This document shows positions 54,357 through 64,000 of a DNA stretch of 64,000 bases, piece after piece; the stretch's first letter is position 1, and each line of letters opens with the position of its first letter. The notes beneath the pieces were generated by a model, which was given only the letters and a program-made list of their open reading frames with translations, was not told where the DNA came from and did no database searches. The translations under genes were made by a program, and so were the position numbers. The stretch covers positions 1 through 64,000 of the forward strand of contig NZ_AWQQ01000054.1 of assembly GCF_002607855.1 (NCBI RefSeq). Reading direction: 5' to 3'. Origin of the DNA: Desulforamulus profundi. Lineage in GTDB: Bacteria > Bacillota_B > Desulfotomaculia > Desulfotomaculales > Desulfotomaculaceae.

Positions 54357-54739
54357 GCTAAATAAAGCCGCGACGCCAAATCACCCGCCCGCAGAATATC
54401 AAAATGGGTGCGGTATGCGGCACCCGCAGCCCTTTCTGCTTAATGGCCTTCAGGGTGTCCGGGGCCATTTCATAAATTTCTTTGCAATCGATTGTAGACC
54501 AATTTAACAGATCTACGTAAATTCCTGCCTGGTAGATGAAAAATTCAGAACATGACCAATTATGAAAATATTTTAAGATAGGGCCCATGTACCGTGAAAA
54601 AACATGATAAAATCAATACCAGGCATTTAAGATATAATATTTCTTGAGTATAATTGTTATTAAATAGATGGGAAATATGACCAAATCCACAGGAATGAAA
54701 TCGGTTTACCAAAGGGCATGCCTATAGGGGGGCTTTACA
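54357..54739. other. Intergenic region upstream of the hexokinase gene
   Basis: No supported gene. A minus-strand frame (54358-54588) contains IDCKEIYEMAPDTLKAIKQK but has no ribosome binding site and starts in implausible sequence; it may be a relic. GGGGGGC near 54728-54734 could serve the hexokinase start at 54740. Confidence 0.4.
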
Positions 54740-56065
54740 ATGACGGAAGTTTTAGCGGAGAAATTGAGCGGCATCGAAAAAAATTTTTGGCTGCCGGCTT
54801 CCGAGATTTTGGAGATCGCCATGAAGTTTAAAAAAGAAATGGCAGAGGGTTTGTCCGGAAAAAGTTCTCTCAAAATGCTTCGCACTTTTTTACAAACCGC
54901 CGACGGCAGAGAAACAGGAACTTTCTTAGCCATCGATTTTGGGGGAACCAACATTCGTTTGCAGCTGGTTGATCTTTTTGGGGGCGGCCGTTTTGAGATC
55001 AGAAAACAGCAATCTTTCTTACTGAAAGACCCCTGCGGAGCTTATGATTATACTTCCCAGGATGCCAATGCCGGGGATCTGTTTGATTTTATCGCCATAC
55101 AAATCGCAAATTTACTGGAGCATGACAGCACCTATCCTTTGGGCCATACCTTCTCCTTTCCCTGCAGGCAAATAGGAGCCAACAGGGCGGTATTACTGAA
55201 TTGGACCAAGGAATTTAAAACATCCGGCGTGGAAGGCCAGGAAATTACCGGTCTCTTGGAAAGGGCTCTGGCAAAGAATAGCTTGTTCAATGTTAAACCT
55301 GTGGCAATCATTAACGATACCACGGGGACGCTGCTCACTGCTGCCTATTGCGATCCCTGCGCCGACATCGGCTCCATTAGCGGCACAGGTCATAACTCCT
55401 GTTATATCGAACCGAAGGAACCTTCCTCCCAGGGACCTATGATCATCAACATGGAGTCCGGTAATTTTAACAAGCTTCCCCTGACCTATTATGACAAAAT
55501 CCTGGACCAGGCCAGTGAAAAACCGGGGGAGCAGCTTCTGGAAAAAGCCGCTTCAGGACGGTACATCGGTGAAATTTTTCGTTTAATCCTTACGGACCTG
55601 ATACAACAGAGGCTGCTTTTTAAAGAGAAAATTCCTGATTTTGTCGCTGCTGCGGATTCAATTACGGCCGGGGATTTGGCTTTCATGCTGGCGGACGAGA
55701 CTCCCGATCTGGCTCATATCTCCGGCTGGCTAAAAACAAACTGGAGCGTCAAAGGTTTAACTCCGGAAGAAAGGCAGGCTTTGCAAAGGATTGCCTCACT
55801 GGTTACCACCAGGTCTGCCCGGCTGATTGCCGCCACCTACGTCGGTATCGTGCGGCATGTGGATCCGGAGCTTAACAGGGACCATGTCATCGGGGCGGAC
55901 GGCTCCCTGTTTGAAAAAATGCCCGGCTATGTGGCAAATATTAACAATGTCTTTAAAGAAATATATCGTGACAACTCAAATAGGGTATCCCTCGTCCTGA
56001 CCAGGAACGGTTCTGGTATCGGCGCCGCCATCGCAGCGGCCACCTGTATGGGTAAGGGGAATTAA
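54740..56065 (+). CDS. Eukaryote-type hexokinase
   Basis: ATP-dependent hexose phosphorylation in the cytoplasm. It belongs to the eukaryotic-type hexokinase family (Pfam Hexokinase_1/2) rather than the bacterial glucokinase or ROK families. Phosphate 1 motif: FLAIDFGGTNIRLQLVD. The sugar-binding strings GHTFSFPCRQ and the catalytic-Asp region AIINDTTGTLLTAAYC are followed by ISGTGHNSCYIE. The C-terminal adenosine motif region reads LVLTRNGSGIGAAIAA. 441 aa, slightly shorter than one eukaryotic half. Such genes are rare in bacteria but known in a few Firmicutes. A 27-residue relic of a second copy lies at 19501-19590. Confidence 0.9.
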   Translation: MTEVLAEKLSGIEKNFWLPASEILEIAMKFKKEMAEGLSGKSSLKMLRTFLQTADGRETGTFLAIDFGGTNIRLQLVDLFGGGRFEIRKQQSFLLKDPCGAYDYTSQDANAGDLFDFIAIQIANLLEHDSTYPLGHTFSFPCRQIGANRAVLLNWTKEFKTSGVEGQEITGLLERALAKNSLFNVKPVAIINDTTGTLLTAAYCDPCADIGSISGTGHNSCYIEPKEPSSQGPMIINMESGNFNKLPLTYYDKILDQASEKPGEQLLEKAASGRYIGEIFRLILTDLIQQRLLFKEKIPDFVAAADSITAGDLAFMLADETPDLAHISGWLKTNWSVKGLTPEERQALQRIASLVTTRSARLIAATYVGIVRHVDPELNRDHVIGADGSLFEKMPGYVANINNVFKEIYRDNSNRVSLVLTRNGSGIGAAIAAATCMGKGN

Positions 56066-56261
56066 GCTTATCTGCTGATGTAAAAATTCCCATGCCTTTA
56101 TGTTCTAGAATGCTTGCTTCTTAAATTACTCCAGGGTTGAATGAAGTGATTATTTATGGTTATTATACCATTTTTTATTTACAAGGTTACACAATGATTA
56201 GGGCAATCAAATCCAAGGTTACGGATTTAAAAAGACCTGAAATAAAATCAGGCCCATTAAG

Positions 56262-57449
56262 CTATTTTATTTGAAACAAGCCCTGTTCTGTTTCGCTCCA
56301 GCTGTGGTCCTTCTTTATTTCATCGTCCGTAAGGTTGAAATATTTATAACTTATCATGCCGGGTAGATCCGGTGCCGGGTCGTTCCATGTGGTGTCCAGG
56401 TGATACCACCGGCCGTTTATTTTTACTTTGTTCCAGCCGTGGGATTCGGTACCGCGACTGTTGTGGCCGGTTCCTATGATAAATTGGTTTTCGATACCTA
56501 CCATGTCCAGCAGCTTGCACATGGCTGCTGCATAGCCCTGGCATACGCCGACACCGTTCACCAGTACCCCGTAGGCGGTATAGGATTCCTTGGGGATGGC
56601 ATTGCTTTGATAATTTTCATAATCATACCTGGTATTCAGTACGACATAGTCATGCAGGGCCTTTTCCTTCTCCAGATCCGTCATACCCGGTTTAATTTCC
56701 TTTTTAATAATCTCCAGGGATTTTTCCTCCACGGCCTGGATCATCTCCTTTACTTCCCGGGCAGGGAAATTATATTGAAAGAGTATTTCTATACAGGTTG
56801 TCCTGCCGCTGCGGACCCTCACTTCCAGAGACTCTATGTAATTCAAGTAAGGATGATCCTGCAGGACCTGTTGGGCCACAGACAATACTTTTTCTACATC
56901 GCCATACTGCTCCTGGTTATCCGTCATGAAAACCACTTTTTCTTCTGCCTCTTTAAGACCCTTTAAAACCTGGTTATACAAAGGGTCACTGTTCTCTTTA
57001 ATATTCTGATGGAAGACAAGAACTGTCTCCTGCTGCACCGGTGCTGAGGTGATGATCACCGTTTGTGTGGTACTGACCCATTGAACCTCTGCCCCCAAGG
57101 ATTCCGAGACAAAGCGCAGGGGTACCATGGTGATGTTCTTGATAATTCTGCCCGGCACTTGCAGGGAAACCTGCACGCCGTTGCGGTAGGCGCTGGGGGA
57201 GCCAATTGGCAGCACAATGGTTACATCGTCTTTTACCGCAGTTATGGTTTTGGCAGCGGGGTCCCAGCGGACGCTGGCCCTTAAGGTTTCAAAGATCGCC
57301 CTTAAAGGTACCAAAGTTGTACCGTTTTCCAGCATCACCTCAGCCTCCAGGGGCTGACCGTCGACAATAACCTGGGCTGCTGTGGCTGGCTTGGAGAAGG
57401 TAAGGATTACGGTCAGGATTGTGAACAATGTTAAAATCTTAAGCTTCAT
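56262..57449 (-). CDS. Exported protein: copper amine oxidase N-terminal-like domain plus transglutaminase-like domain
   Basis: Secreted or wall-associated. ATG 57449 (AAAGGGG upstream) gives a signal peptide KLKILTLFTILTVILTFSKP-ATAA. Residues ~30-130 form a Cu_amine_oxidN1-type domain (VDGQPLEAEVMLENGTTLVP, LRAIFETLRASVRWDPA, VPLRFVSESLGAEVQW), a common wall-binding or stalk module in spore-forming Firmicutes. Near the C-terminus a transglutaminase-like core has the triad: GVGVCQGYAAAMCKLLDM (Cys), ESHGWNKVKINGRWYHLD (His, Asp), TTWNDP. Likely a peptidase or cross-linking enzyme on the surface. About 395 aa, single gene. Confidence 0.87.
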   Translation of the reverse strand: MKLKILTLFTILTVILTFSKPATAAQVIVDGQPLEAEVMLENGTTLVPLRAIFETLRASVRWDPAAKTITAVKDDVTIVLPIGSPSAYRNGVQVSLQVPGRIIKNITMVPLRFVSESLGAEVQWVSTTQTVIITSAPVQQETVLVFHQNIKENSDPLYNQVLKGLKEAEEKVVFMTDNQEQYGDVEKVLSVAQQVLQDHPYLNYIESLEVRVRSGRTTCIEILFQYNFPAREVKEMIQAVEEKSLEIIKKEIKPGMTDLEKEKALHDYVVLNTRYDYENYQSNAIPKESYTAYGVLVNGVGVCQGYAAAMCKLLDMVGIENQFIIGTGHNSRGTESHGWNKVKINGRWYHLDTTWNDPAPDLPGMISYKYFNLTDDEIKKDHSWSETEQGLFQIK

Positions 57450-57894
57450 CCCTTTGTCCCCTTTTGTCAAAATTTCTGTCATAGACATAAAAAACCGGAT
57501 GTCAAAGGATCCAGGTTTTTAACTGGTTAATTACAGTAAATCATACCATTTTTGCTGTTTTATTACTATAGTTCCTTCGACCCAATTCATGTAGGAAAGC
57601 AAAAAAGCCAGGCTTATGTCTTGTAACATAAGACTGACAACACCAGGAAAAGTTCTGTCTACTATATTCTGCAAATTTATACAAATTCCTGTCGGGGAAA
57701 TGACCAACTCCACTGATTTCCCCTCTTAAGACTAAGTAAATAATTCCACTTTATGAAGATTGTGGCAGCCTGTATGGCTGGGATCTTTTGCTCCAGACCG
57801 TTCTGGCCAGGGCCAGATCAATGCCCTGTATTTTTAATGCACTTTAAACTCCTTCTTAAATCTCCGCTTCTTCATATGTCCCCCTGTGACCTTA
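57450..57894. other. Intergenic region with one possible small ORF
   Basis: Mostly non-coding. A minus-strand frame of 60 codons (57531-57713) is listed separately. An imperfect hairpin (AAAAACCGG with CCAGGTTTTT) lies near 57488-57520 and could terminate it. Confidence 0.4.
57531..57713 (-). CDS. Possible small protein of 60 aa
   Basis: GTG 57713 is preceded by GAGGGG at about seven bases. The product begins MELVISPTGICINLQNIVDR and has a moderately hydrophobic centre (VVSLMLQDISLAFLLSYMNW). There is no family, terminator evidence is weak, and composition alone does not prove coding. Confidence 0.35.
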   Translation of the reverse strand: MELVISPTGICINLQNIVDRTFPGVVSLMLQDISLAFLLSYMNWVEGTIVIKQQKWYDLL

Positions 57895-58475
57895 TTAGTT
57901 TTGACTTGCTTCGGAGTCATCCTTTGGAATAAACAGCCCGTTCTTTCCGAAGCAGATCATCACAAAGTTAACCAGAAAATGTGCCCAAACGGGCGCCCAG
58001 ATGTTTTGCGTTGTTTCATAGAGCCAGCCAAGGGCCAGGCTCATTACGAAGGTGCCCAGCAACAATATCCATTTCTTTAAATACCGGACATGAATGACCG
58101 CAAACAGCACACTGGTGAGAACGATGCCGAAACCGGGCTGCATGGCGGCCCGAAACAACAGTTCTTCCGCAAAGGCCCCAAAACTCATTAACAGAGCGAG
58201 GGTTGGGTAGGAAAAGGTGTAAAAAATTTTGTTGGTGCCGTCATCCAGCAGTTTATCATGGGGCACGAAGATAACCAGCAGTATTTGCATGATCACCAGG
58301 CCCGCTGCCAGCAGCGTACCGCAGCCCAGCACCAGGCCTGCATTGTCCAATCTGAAAATGCTTTCCCAACGGTCCCCTGCCGCACATAAAAGAACCACAG
58401 CGCTGCCAGCCCGGTTAATAAAATGACAACTTGGGAAAGGAAAGCGGCCTTTAGTAACAACCTTTTGTCCTGCAT
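57895..58475 (-). CDS. CPBP-family intramembrane metalloprotease (CAAX-like), frame broken at ~58345
   Basis: Polytopic membrane protein of the CPBP/Abi family. Motif 1 is FAEELLFRAAMQPGFG (EExxxR), motif 2 SVLFAVIHVRY (FxxxH) and motif 3 APVWAHFLVNF (H...N). The N-terminus MQDKRLLLKAAFLSQVVILL leads to FSDW, then the written frame goes to TMQAWCW and stops. One base added near 58345 gives NAGLVLGCGTLLAAGLVIMQ and the rest of the gene to 57895. About 193 aa joined. It follows addA on the same strand across a perfect palindrome. Such proteins process prenylated-like or signal substrates, often in bacteriocin self-protection; the role here is unknown. Confidence 0.82.
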
Positions 58476-58504
58476 ATTCCCTGTCCTGACCTCTTTTTCT
58501 TTTT

Positions 58505-58536
58505 GGTGCCGGTTGTTGAATTCAACAACCGGCACC
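58505..58536. repeat. Perfect 32-bp palindrome between addA and the CPBP gene
   Basis: GGTGCCGGTTGTTGAA (58505-58520) is followed directly by its exact complement TTCAACAACCGGCACC (58521-58536). No loop and no clear T run on either strand, so it is not a standard terminator. It could still end addBA transcripts or bind a protein. Confidence 0.8.
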
Positions 58537-58550
58537 GTTTCTCCGTTTCT

Positions 58551-61500
58551 TTAGGCGCCGAAGTAAAGGGTTTCCCCGCTGTCAAACAGGTAGATGACCC
58601 TTTCCTTAACCGGCCTTCCCAGAATATTTTGCACCGCCCGGGTATAAAGATTGATTTGACCCCGGTAACGTTCTGCCGGGGAGGCTTGTCCGGGGTGGAC
58701 GGCATCGGACTTGTAATCGATCAGCAGCAGCCCGTCCCCTTCGTCCGCCAGGCAGTCAATGACACCCTGCACCAGGACCACCTCCCCGTCGCCGGCCCGG
58801 GACAGTTCCGGGTAGACCTCCACCGCCGGCAGGGCCAGGCTGAAGGGCAGTTCCCGCTGTACTTTCCCGGCATTCAGCAGCCTCTGTCCCAGCGGGCTGG
58901 CAAAAAAGCCGGTAATTTGAGCCGGGTCAATCACGGCGGCCTGTTCCGGGAGCAATATTTCCCGGGCCACAAGATGTTCCAGCAGCCTGTGAATGTCCTG
59001 CTCAGCCGGGATTTTCTCCAGTGGTATGTGCTGCATCACCAGGTGGATGGCAGAACCTCTTTCCGCCGGGGTAAGGCCCTTGTCCTGCTGCAAAAATCTG
59101 GGCCGCCCGGTGATTTTCGGGCGGTAGGGCACGGCCTCGTCCTCCAGCCGGGCCAGTTCATCAAAACGGCGTTTAATTTCGGTAACCGCTGCTTTGGCCG
59201 GCTTTGCCGTCAACTCCGCCAGGGGATAGCGCCAGTTGAGCCTCCGCTCTATCTCTGCCGCCTGTCCCAGGTCCCCAAGGGGAGCCAGCGCCTTTACTTT
59301 TTCCAGCAGTCCTGCCACCTGCTGCCGGTTGTCCCGGGGCGGGTTTTGCACCTGATGCAAATTGATAAAGGCAGTCTGCCAGGTGGAAGCATCCGCTGCC
59401 ACTTCCGACAATGGCTGTGCCTCCGACCGGGCCAGCTGAAGCAAGGCCTGGCCGTTCCGGTGCCGGGCAATGGCAGGACAGAGCCAATCCAGGTAGGTCC
59501 TGGCAGCCGTCAATTCGGTATCGGGCAGCGGCCAACCGGCCTGGGCAGCGGAGGAGCACCATTTCTCCAGGGACTTCTCCAGATCCCGCACCGCTCCCAC
59601 AAGAATAAGCTTTTCCCTGGCCCGGGTCAAGGCCACATAGAGGACCCTCATCTCTTCCGCCACCGATTCTTTTTTGATCTGCTGCTGCAGTAGCAGTTTG
59701 GGCAGGCTGGGATAGGAGACCCGGGTTGCCAGGTTGATCACCTGGGGACCCAAACCCAGCTTCTTATGCATGAGCAGTTCTTTGTTTAAATCCATCAGGT
59801 TAAATTTTTTGCCCAGTCCGGCCACAAAGACCACCGGAAATTCCAGCCCTTTGCTCTTGTGAATACTCATAACGCGCACCACGTCTTCGCTCTCACCAAG
59901 GGTTCTGGCCGAGCCGAGATCGCTGCCGGCGTCCTGCAGGCGTTCCACAAAACGCAGGAAGCGGAACAAACCCCGGAAAGAGGTGGCTTCAAACTGTTTG
60001 GCCCGGTGATAAAGAACCCGCAGGTTGGCCTGGCGCTGGGTGCCGCCGACCATACCTCCGACATAATCGTAATACCCGGTTTCCCTGTACAGCATCCAGA
60101 TTAAATCTGCCAGGGGCCCCCGCCTGGCCTGGGAACGCCACCGGTCCAGCTTGGCCAGGAAACCGGTAAGTTTGCGGGAAAGTTCCTCCAAATCTGCCCG
60201 GGCGGCAGAAACCACCGCATCATAGAAGTCCCCGTCACAGTTGCACAGCCGGATTTCTGCCAGTTCCTCCGCTTTAAGACCCACTATGGGAGACCGTAGG
60301 ACGCCGGCCAGGGGAACATCCTGCCGGGGGTTGTCGATGATTTTCAGCAGAGATAAAAAGGTTTCAACCTCCACCGCTGCAAAATAGCCTGTACCCAGCT
60401 CCGCATAGGCGGGAATCCCCATGGCCCGCAATTCTTCCAAAAAGGTATTGGCCCGGCCGGTGGTTGCCCGCAGTAAAATGACAATATCGCGATAGGTCAC
60501 CGGGCGGTATTGGGCCAATTCTTTGTCCCAGACCATAAACTCCGGTCCCGTGGACAACTCTCTACCCTTGATCATCTCCAGAATACGCCGGCCCACCAAT
60601 CTGCCTCCGCCTGGTCGGCGCCAACTCCTCCGGTTCCCCGTCCGGGTCGGGCATTTCATTGTCTTCGCAGTTATCCGGTAGTTCTGCCTGGTCAGGCTGT
60701 GCATCTTTGCCGTCGATCAAATGCAGTTCCACCGGTCCCTCGGCGGTGATGACCCCTTCCAATGCAGGAAAATCAGCGCCGTACCGGAGTTCTGCCGCCT
60801 CGTCATAATCGATTTCCCCGGCGGCCCGGGTCATGATCTGCCGGAAAATAAAGTTGACGGCATTGACCACACCCAGCCGGCTGCGGAAGTTTTTGCTCAA
60901 ATCGATACGGCAGCCGGCAGCGTTGCCCGTCACTCCGTACTGCCGGTATTTCCCCAGGAAAAGCCCGGGTTCCGCCAGGCGGAAGCGGTAGATGCTTTGT
61001 TTGACGTCCCCCACCATAAAGCGGTTGTCCTCCCGGGACACCAGCTGTAAGACAGTCTCCTGCACCGCATTGATGTCCTGATATTCATCCACCAGCACTT
61101 CAGCAAACTGCTTTTTTAATTCCAGGGCCACGGCGGAGGGTATCATTTCCCCGGGCTTGCTTGCCTTGTCCAGCAGGATGGACAGACAGTAATGCTCCAG
61201 ATCCCCGAAGTCAACCAGACCCTTGGACTGCTTCTTCTTTTGATAACGTTCCATAAATTCCACCGTGAGGGCGGCCAATTCTTTGATCAGGGGGTGGAGG
61301 GAACGCAAATCCTGCAGCAGAATTTCGGGTTTGGCACAGAAATAGGTGTTGACGATTTCGTTCACTTTGTCCTTGGCCTTATTTCTCAAGGCCTGTACCC
61401 TGTTCTTAAGACCTTCGTCCACCTCCCCCCGGCAGGGACTTAACTTGCCCCATTTGATTCCGGCAAAGGACCGGTACAGCTTGTCCCAGCTTACCTCACG

Positions 61501-62298
61501 GCAATCAACCAGCGGCTCTGTCTGAATAAGATCTTCGGTCAGGTTTTTGCAGTAAAGCTCCGGCCCGCCCGGCCGTCCGGCCCAACCGGCGGCTTGTTTC
61601 AATAGGCGCAGCACAGACTGCATTTCCTGACTTATCTCTTCTTTAACCTGGTAAATCCAGGGCAGATCATCCAACGATTGACCTTCCGAAAGGGCAAAGG
61701 TTTCTGTCATCTCTGCCAGCCAGAACCGGGGCCACGGGTGACTGCCGGAAAAGCGGTAAAGCGCCAGGACCAGGTCCTGAAGCTTGCTGTCATCCCGCTG
61801 GCCACCGTAGGCATCCACCAAACGGGCAAAGGTTTCATTGTCCTCACGGTTGTATCGTTCTTCAAATAGTTCTTCCAGCACTTCCAGCCGCAGCAGTTCT
61901 GCTTCCACCTCATCGGCCACCCGGAAGCCCGGGTCGAGATCCAGCAGGTAAAAATAACGCCGCAGCAGGTCAAGGCAAAAGGAATGCAGGGTGGTAATGG
62001 AGGCCCGGTTCAGCATGGCCAATTGTTTGGCCAGCCGCCTGGAGTGAGGGTTTTCCTTCAACGCTTTGCTTAAGGCGCCTGCTATGCGCTCCCTCATTTC
62101 CGCAGCCGCAGCATTGGTGAAGGTGACAATCAGCAGTTGGTCCACATCCACCGGCCGGACCGGGTCGGTAATCAGCAGGATGATTCTCTCCACCAGCACC
62201 GCTGTCTTGCCTGCCCCGGCCGCAGCTGCCACCAGTAAATTTGTGTCCCTGGTGGTGATGGCGGCCCATTGTTCATCGGTCCATTTTTTATCACGCAT
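58551..62298 (-). CDS. addA: AddA, helicase-nuclease subunit, two frame breaks near 60600-60645
   Basis: Large subunit of the AddAB double-strand-break repair enzyme. The N-terminal UvrD-type helicase has Walker A LLVAAAAGAGKTAVLVERI, VTFTNAAAAEMRERI and EVLVDEYQDINAVQE. The C-terminal RecB-like nuclease motif is GLLLIDYKSDAV. Two single-base losses separate the halves: one C in GCGCCGACC and one T in GATTGGTGG restore ELAPDQAEADLVGRRILEM. Joined length about 1250 aa, normal. ATG 62298 (KKWTDEQWAAITTRDTNLL follows) overlaps the addB stop by eight bases. An in-frame GTG/ATG slightly upstream (62310/62307) is possible. Confidence 0.93.
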
Positions 62299-64000
62299 GG
62301 TTATCATCACCCAGACTTTCCCTTATCAATGACCAGAGCGCCGGCTCCTCCAGGTCAAACAACAGGCGATACATGTTGTCCTCCAGCAGGGGATCGAACT
62401 GGCACACCGGCTTGAAAATACAGAAACGACAGGCCTTGTCCTTCCCTCGCCGGTAAGGCTGATTTCGATTTCGCCGTAGATCATCCGCCGGCCGGTGGAC
62501 TTCAATTTTTCCTCCAGGTAGCTTCTCAGCAGGTTGAACTGTTCCTCGCTGATCACCCTGGAATTGCTGTAAAACTCCCCGTTCTTCTTCAACCCCACTG
62601 GCAGCAGCTCCGACTGGCCATTCAGTTGATTGTCCATTTGGGCAATCACCAGGGGATCCGCCAGCAGCAGGCCTTTCATTTTCAACTGCTTGAGAAGCCC
62701 CTTCTCCGCCTCTGCCGCAGCCAGGGGACCTGTGCTGGCAACGAGGGGGTCCTTAACGCTGAAGTACAGCATAGCCGCCGGCAGGGCCGGCTGGTTCACC
62801 AGCTGATCCGCATGCCGCAGGGCCACATCCAAATACATCAGCAGCTGCAGCTTCAGGCCGTGCAGAATATCCGCCAGTTTCAGTTCGGCCTGGCCGGATT
62901 TGTAATCGATAATGGTAAAATACGGCTTGCCCCCTTCCCTGGCACAGTCGATGCGATCAATGCGACCGGCCATTTCCATCACGCACCGGTCCCCCAAGTC
63001 AAATTGTACCGGCGGCAGTTCCGCCTGCTCGCCAAAGCCGATTTCCACCGCCACCGGGCGGAAGACGCCCCTTCTGGCATGCTCTGCCAGGGTCAGCACC
63101 GATCTTTCCAACGTACTCTTTAGTTTTCGAATCAGGTAGCGGTGGCGGGCTGTGCTGAGAAGGATTTCATTTTGCAGCTGGGGAGCCAGTTCTTCCACAA
63201 TTTCTCCCACCATGGTCCCTGCCGTGGTCCTGGTTAGCTGTGCCCAATCCGTTCCTTGCTCTTTGATGCGGTCGGCAACGTTTTTCAGGGCAGCGTGGAA
63301 AAACTGTCCCAGGTCCGGCGCCGCCAGTTTAAACTGCCCCCGCTCCTTCAGCTTCAGCCCGTGGGACAGAAAGTGAGCAAAGGGGCAGGCAGTAAACTTC
63401 TCCAACCGGGACACGCTGGCCTTCAGCCGGCTGCCGTAAAGCCGCTGCCCAAGCCCCCGGGACAGGGAGGTTTCCTGATTAACGTGAAACAACCCGGCCA
63501 GCACCCGGCCGCAGGTTTCCTTAAAGGCAGGCTGCTGTACAAACCAGGAGTAAACGTCCAGCCAGACCGGGTCCACCCGGCGGCCCGCTTTCATTTCCTG
63601 CAGCATGGCGGCCAGATAAGACATGCTGCGTCCCGGGCAGGCGATAAACTCCAAATCCCCGTCCGTACCGGGCGGTTCCACCGGAACCACCCGTTCCTGC
63701 AGGCCGGGCAGCAGTTCCTTGATCCTGGAGATGATCTGGGAAGGAACCAGTGCTTTTCCCTCATCGTCCGCCTGGGGGTAGCTCAGCCACAGCACCTGGC
63801 TGGCCCGGGTCAGCGCCACGTAGACCAGGTACTGTTCATCAAATATTTTTCTCCGGGAACCCGGGGCCAGGGCAATCCCCGCTTCCCGCAGGGCTTCCCG
63901 TTCAAAATCGCTAAACAAACCCTCTTCGCCGGGCCGGGCGGGCAGCACCCCGTCGCTGATGCCCAGCACCAGCGCCGCTTTCACATTGGGGTTGCGGGAA
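62291..64000 (-). CDS. addB: AddB, helicase-nuclease subunit, 3' part only, frame broken at ~62458
   Basis: Partner of AddA; the gene continues past the right edge. About 570 of an expected ~1150 residues are present. Seen: YVALTRASQVLWLSYPQADD, the nuclease motif YFTIIDYKSGQAELKL, and an N-proximal Cys of the Fe-S nuclease fold (FTACPFAHFLSHGLKL). The written frame ends with low-quality sequence. One C in AGCCTTACC restores ISPYRRGKDKACRFCIFKPV and C, with the Cx2Cx5C set of the 4Fe-4S nuclease, and ends LWSLIRESLGDDNHA at 62291. Overlap with addA indicates one operon. Confidence 0.9.

Noticed and set aside
54358..54588. 76-codon minus-strand frame with IDCKEIYEMAPDTLKAIKQK
   Set aside because: The inner segment looks protein-like, but there is no start signal and the N-terminal part is implausible. 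It could be a gene remnant, not a supported gene.
58503..59693. 396-codon plus-strand frame opposite addA
   Set aside because: Shadow of addA codons, rich in Gln, Arg, Pro and Gly, with no start signal; addA motifs on the other strand are unambiguous.

Overview
This 64 kb window reads as the chromosome of a spore-former-type, Gram-positive sulfate reducer of the Desulfotomaculum/Desulforamulus group (Peptococcaceae, Firmicutes). The reasons are a two-gene DsrMK module without DsrJOP, strong AGGAGG-type ribosome binding sites with frequent GTG/TTG starts, a Gram-positive LexA-type box, a Firmicutes BirA operator, AddAB rather than RecBCD, and moderate GC coding DNA separated by very AT-rich spacers. 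No rRNA, tRNA or CRISPR array was seen. The lineage is inferred from gene content only.

Layout. 0-11 kb: an unrecognised gene, convergent dsrMK (electron transfer to sulfite reduction), an O-methyltransferase divergent from a LysR regulator, and an operon for an exported Tat-lipoprotein [FeFe]-hydrogenase with a ferredoxin-like subunit and an NrfD-like membrane subunit. 11-20 kb: a YkgJ-type Cys-cluster protein, three small genes each with its own terminator, a group B-like [FeFe]-hydrogenase, an IS607-type element with a gutted tnpA and a tnpB, two inverted copies of a structured RNA that flank this element, and motAB. 20-26 kb: a DsrE-like gene and the biotin operon bioDAFHC behind a BirA operator. 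26-41 kb: a FUSC-type transporter, two FAD enzymes, two previously uncalled small genes (56 and 44 aa) with palindromic promoters, a metallo-beta-lactamase/methyltransferase pair, a nitroreductase with two MFS transporters, an ABC-F ATPase, a globin-coupled sensor and rarA. 41-49 kb: a tandem duplication of a three-gene cassette (transposase-derived protein, TSUP/TauE permease, two-helix membrane protein), each copy preceded by a matching 19-bp palindrome. 49-64 kb: a MoxR ATPase with a zincin/VWA partner, another MFS transporter, a eukaryote-type hexokinase, a transglutaminase-like exported protein, a CPBP protease and addBA, with addB running off the right edge.

Two cross-cutting points. 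First, about 25 reading-frame breaks occur, spread over essential-looking and accessory genes alike. Every one I resolved is the loss of a single base, mostly in a short homopolymer. I therefore read most interrupted genes as intact genes carrying consensus sequence errors and give joined coordinates. Second, the most unusual signals are the inverted pair of covarying RNAs at 14.5 and 17.5 kb, which sit just upstream of a hydrogenase gene and motA, and the duplicated TSUP cassette whose first gene looks like a domesticated IS1634-like transposase.
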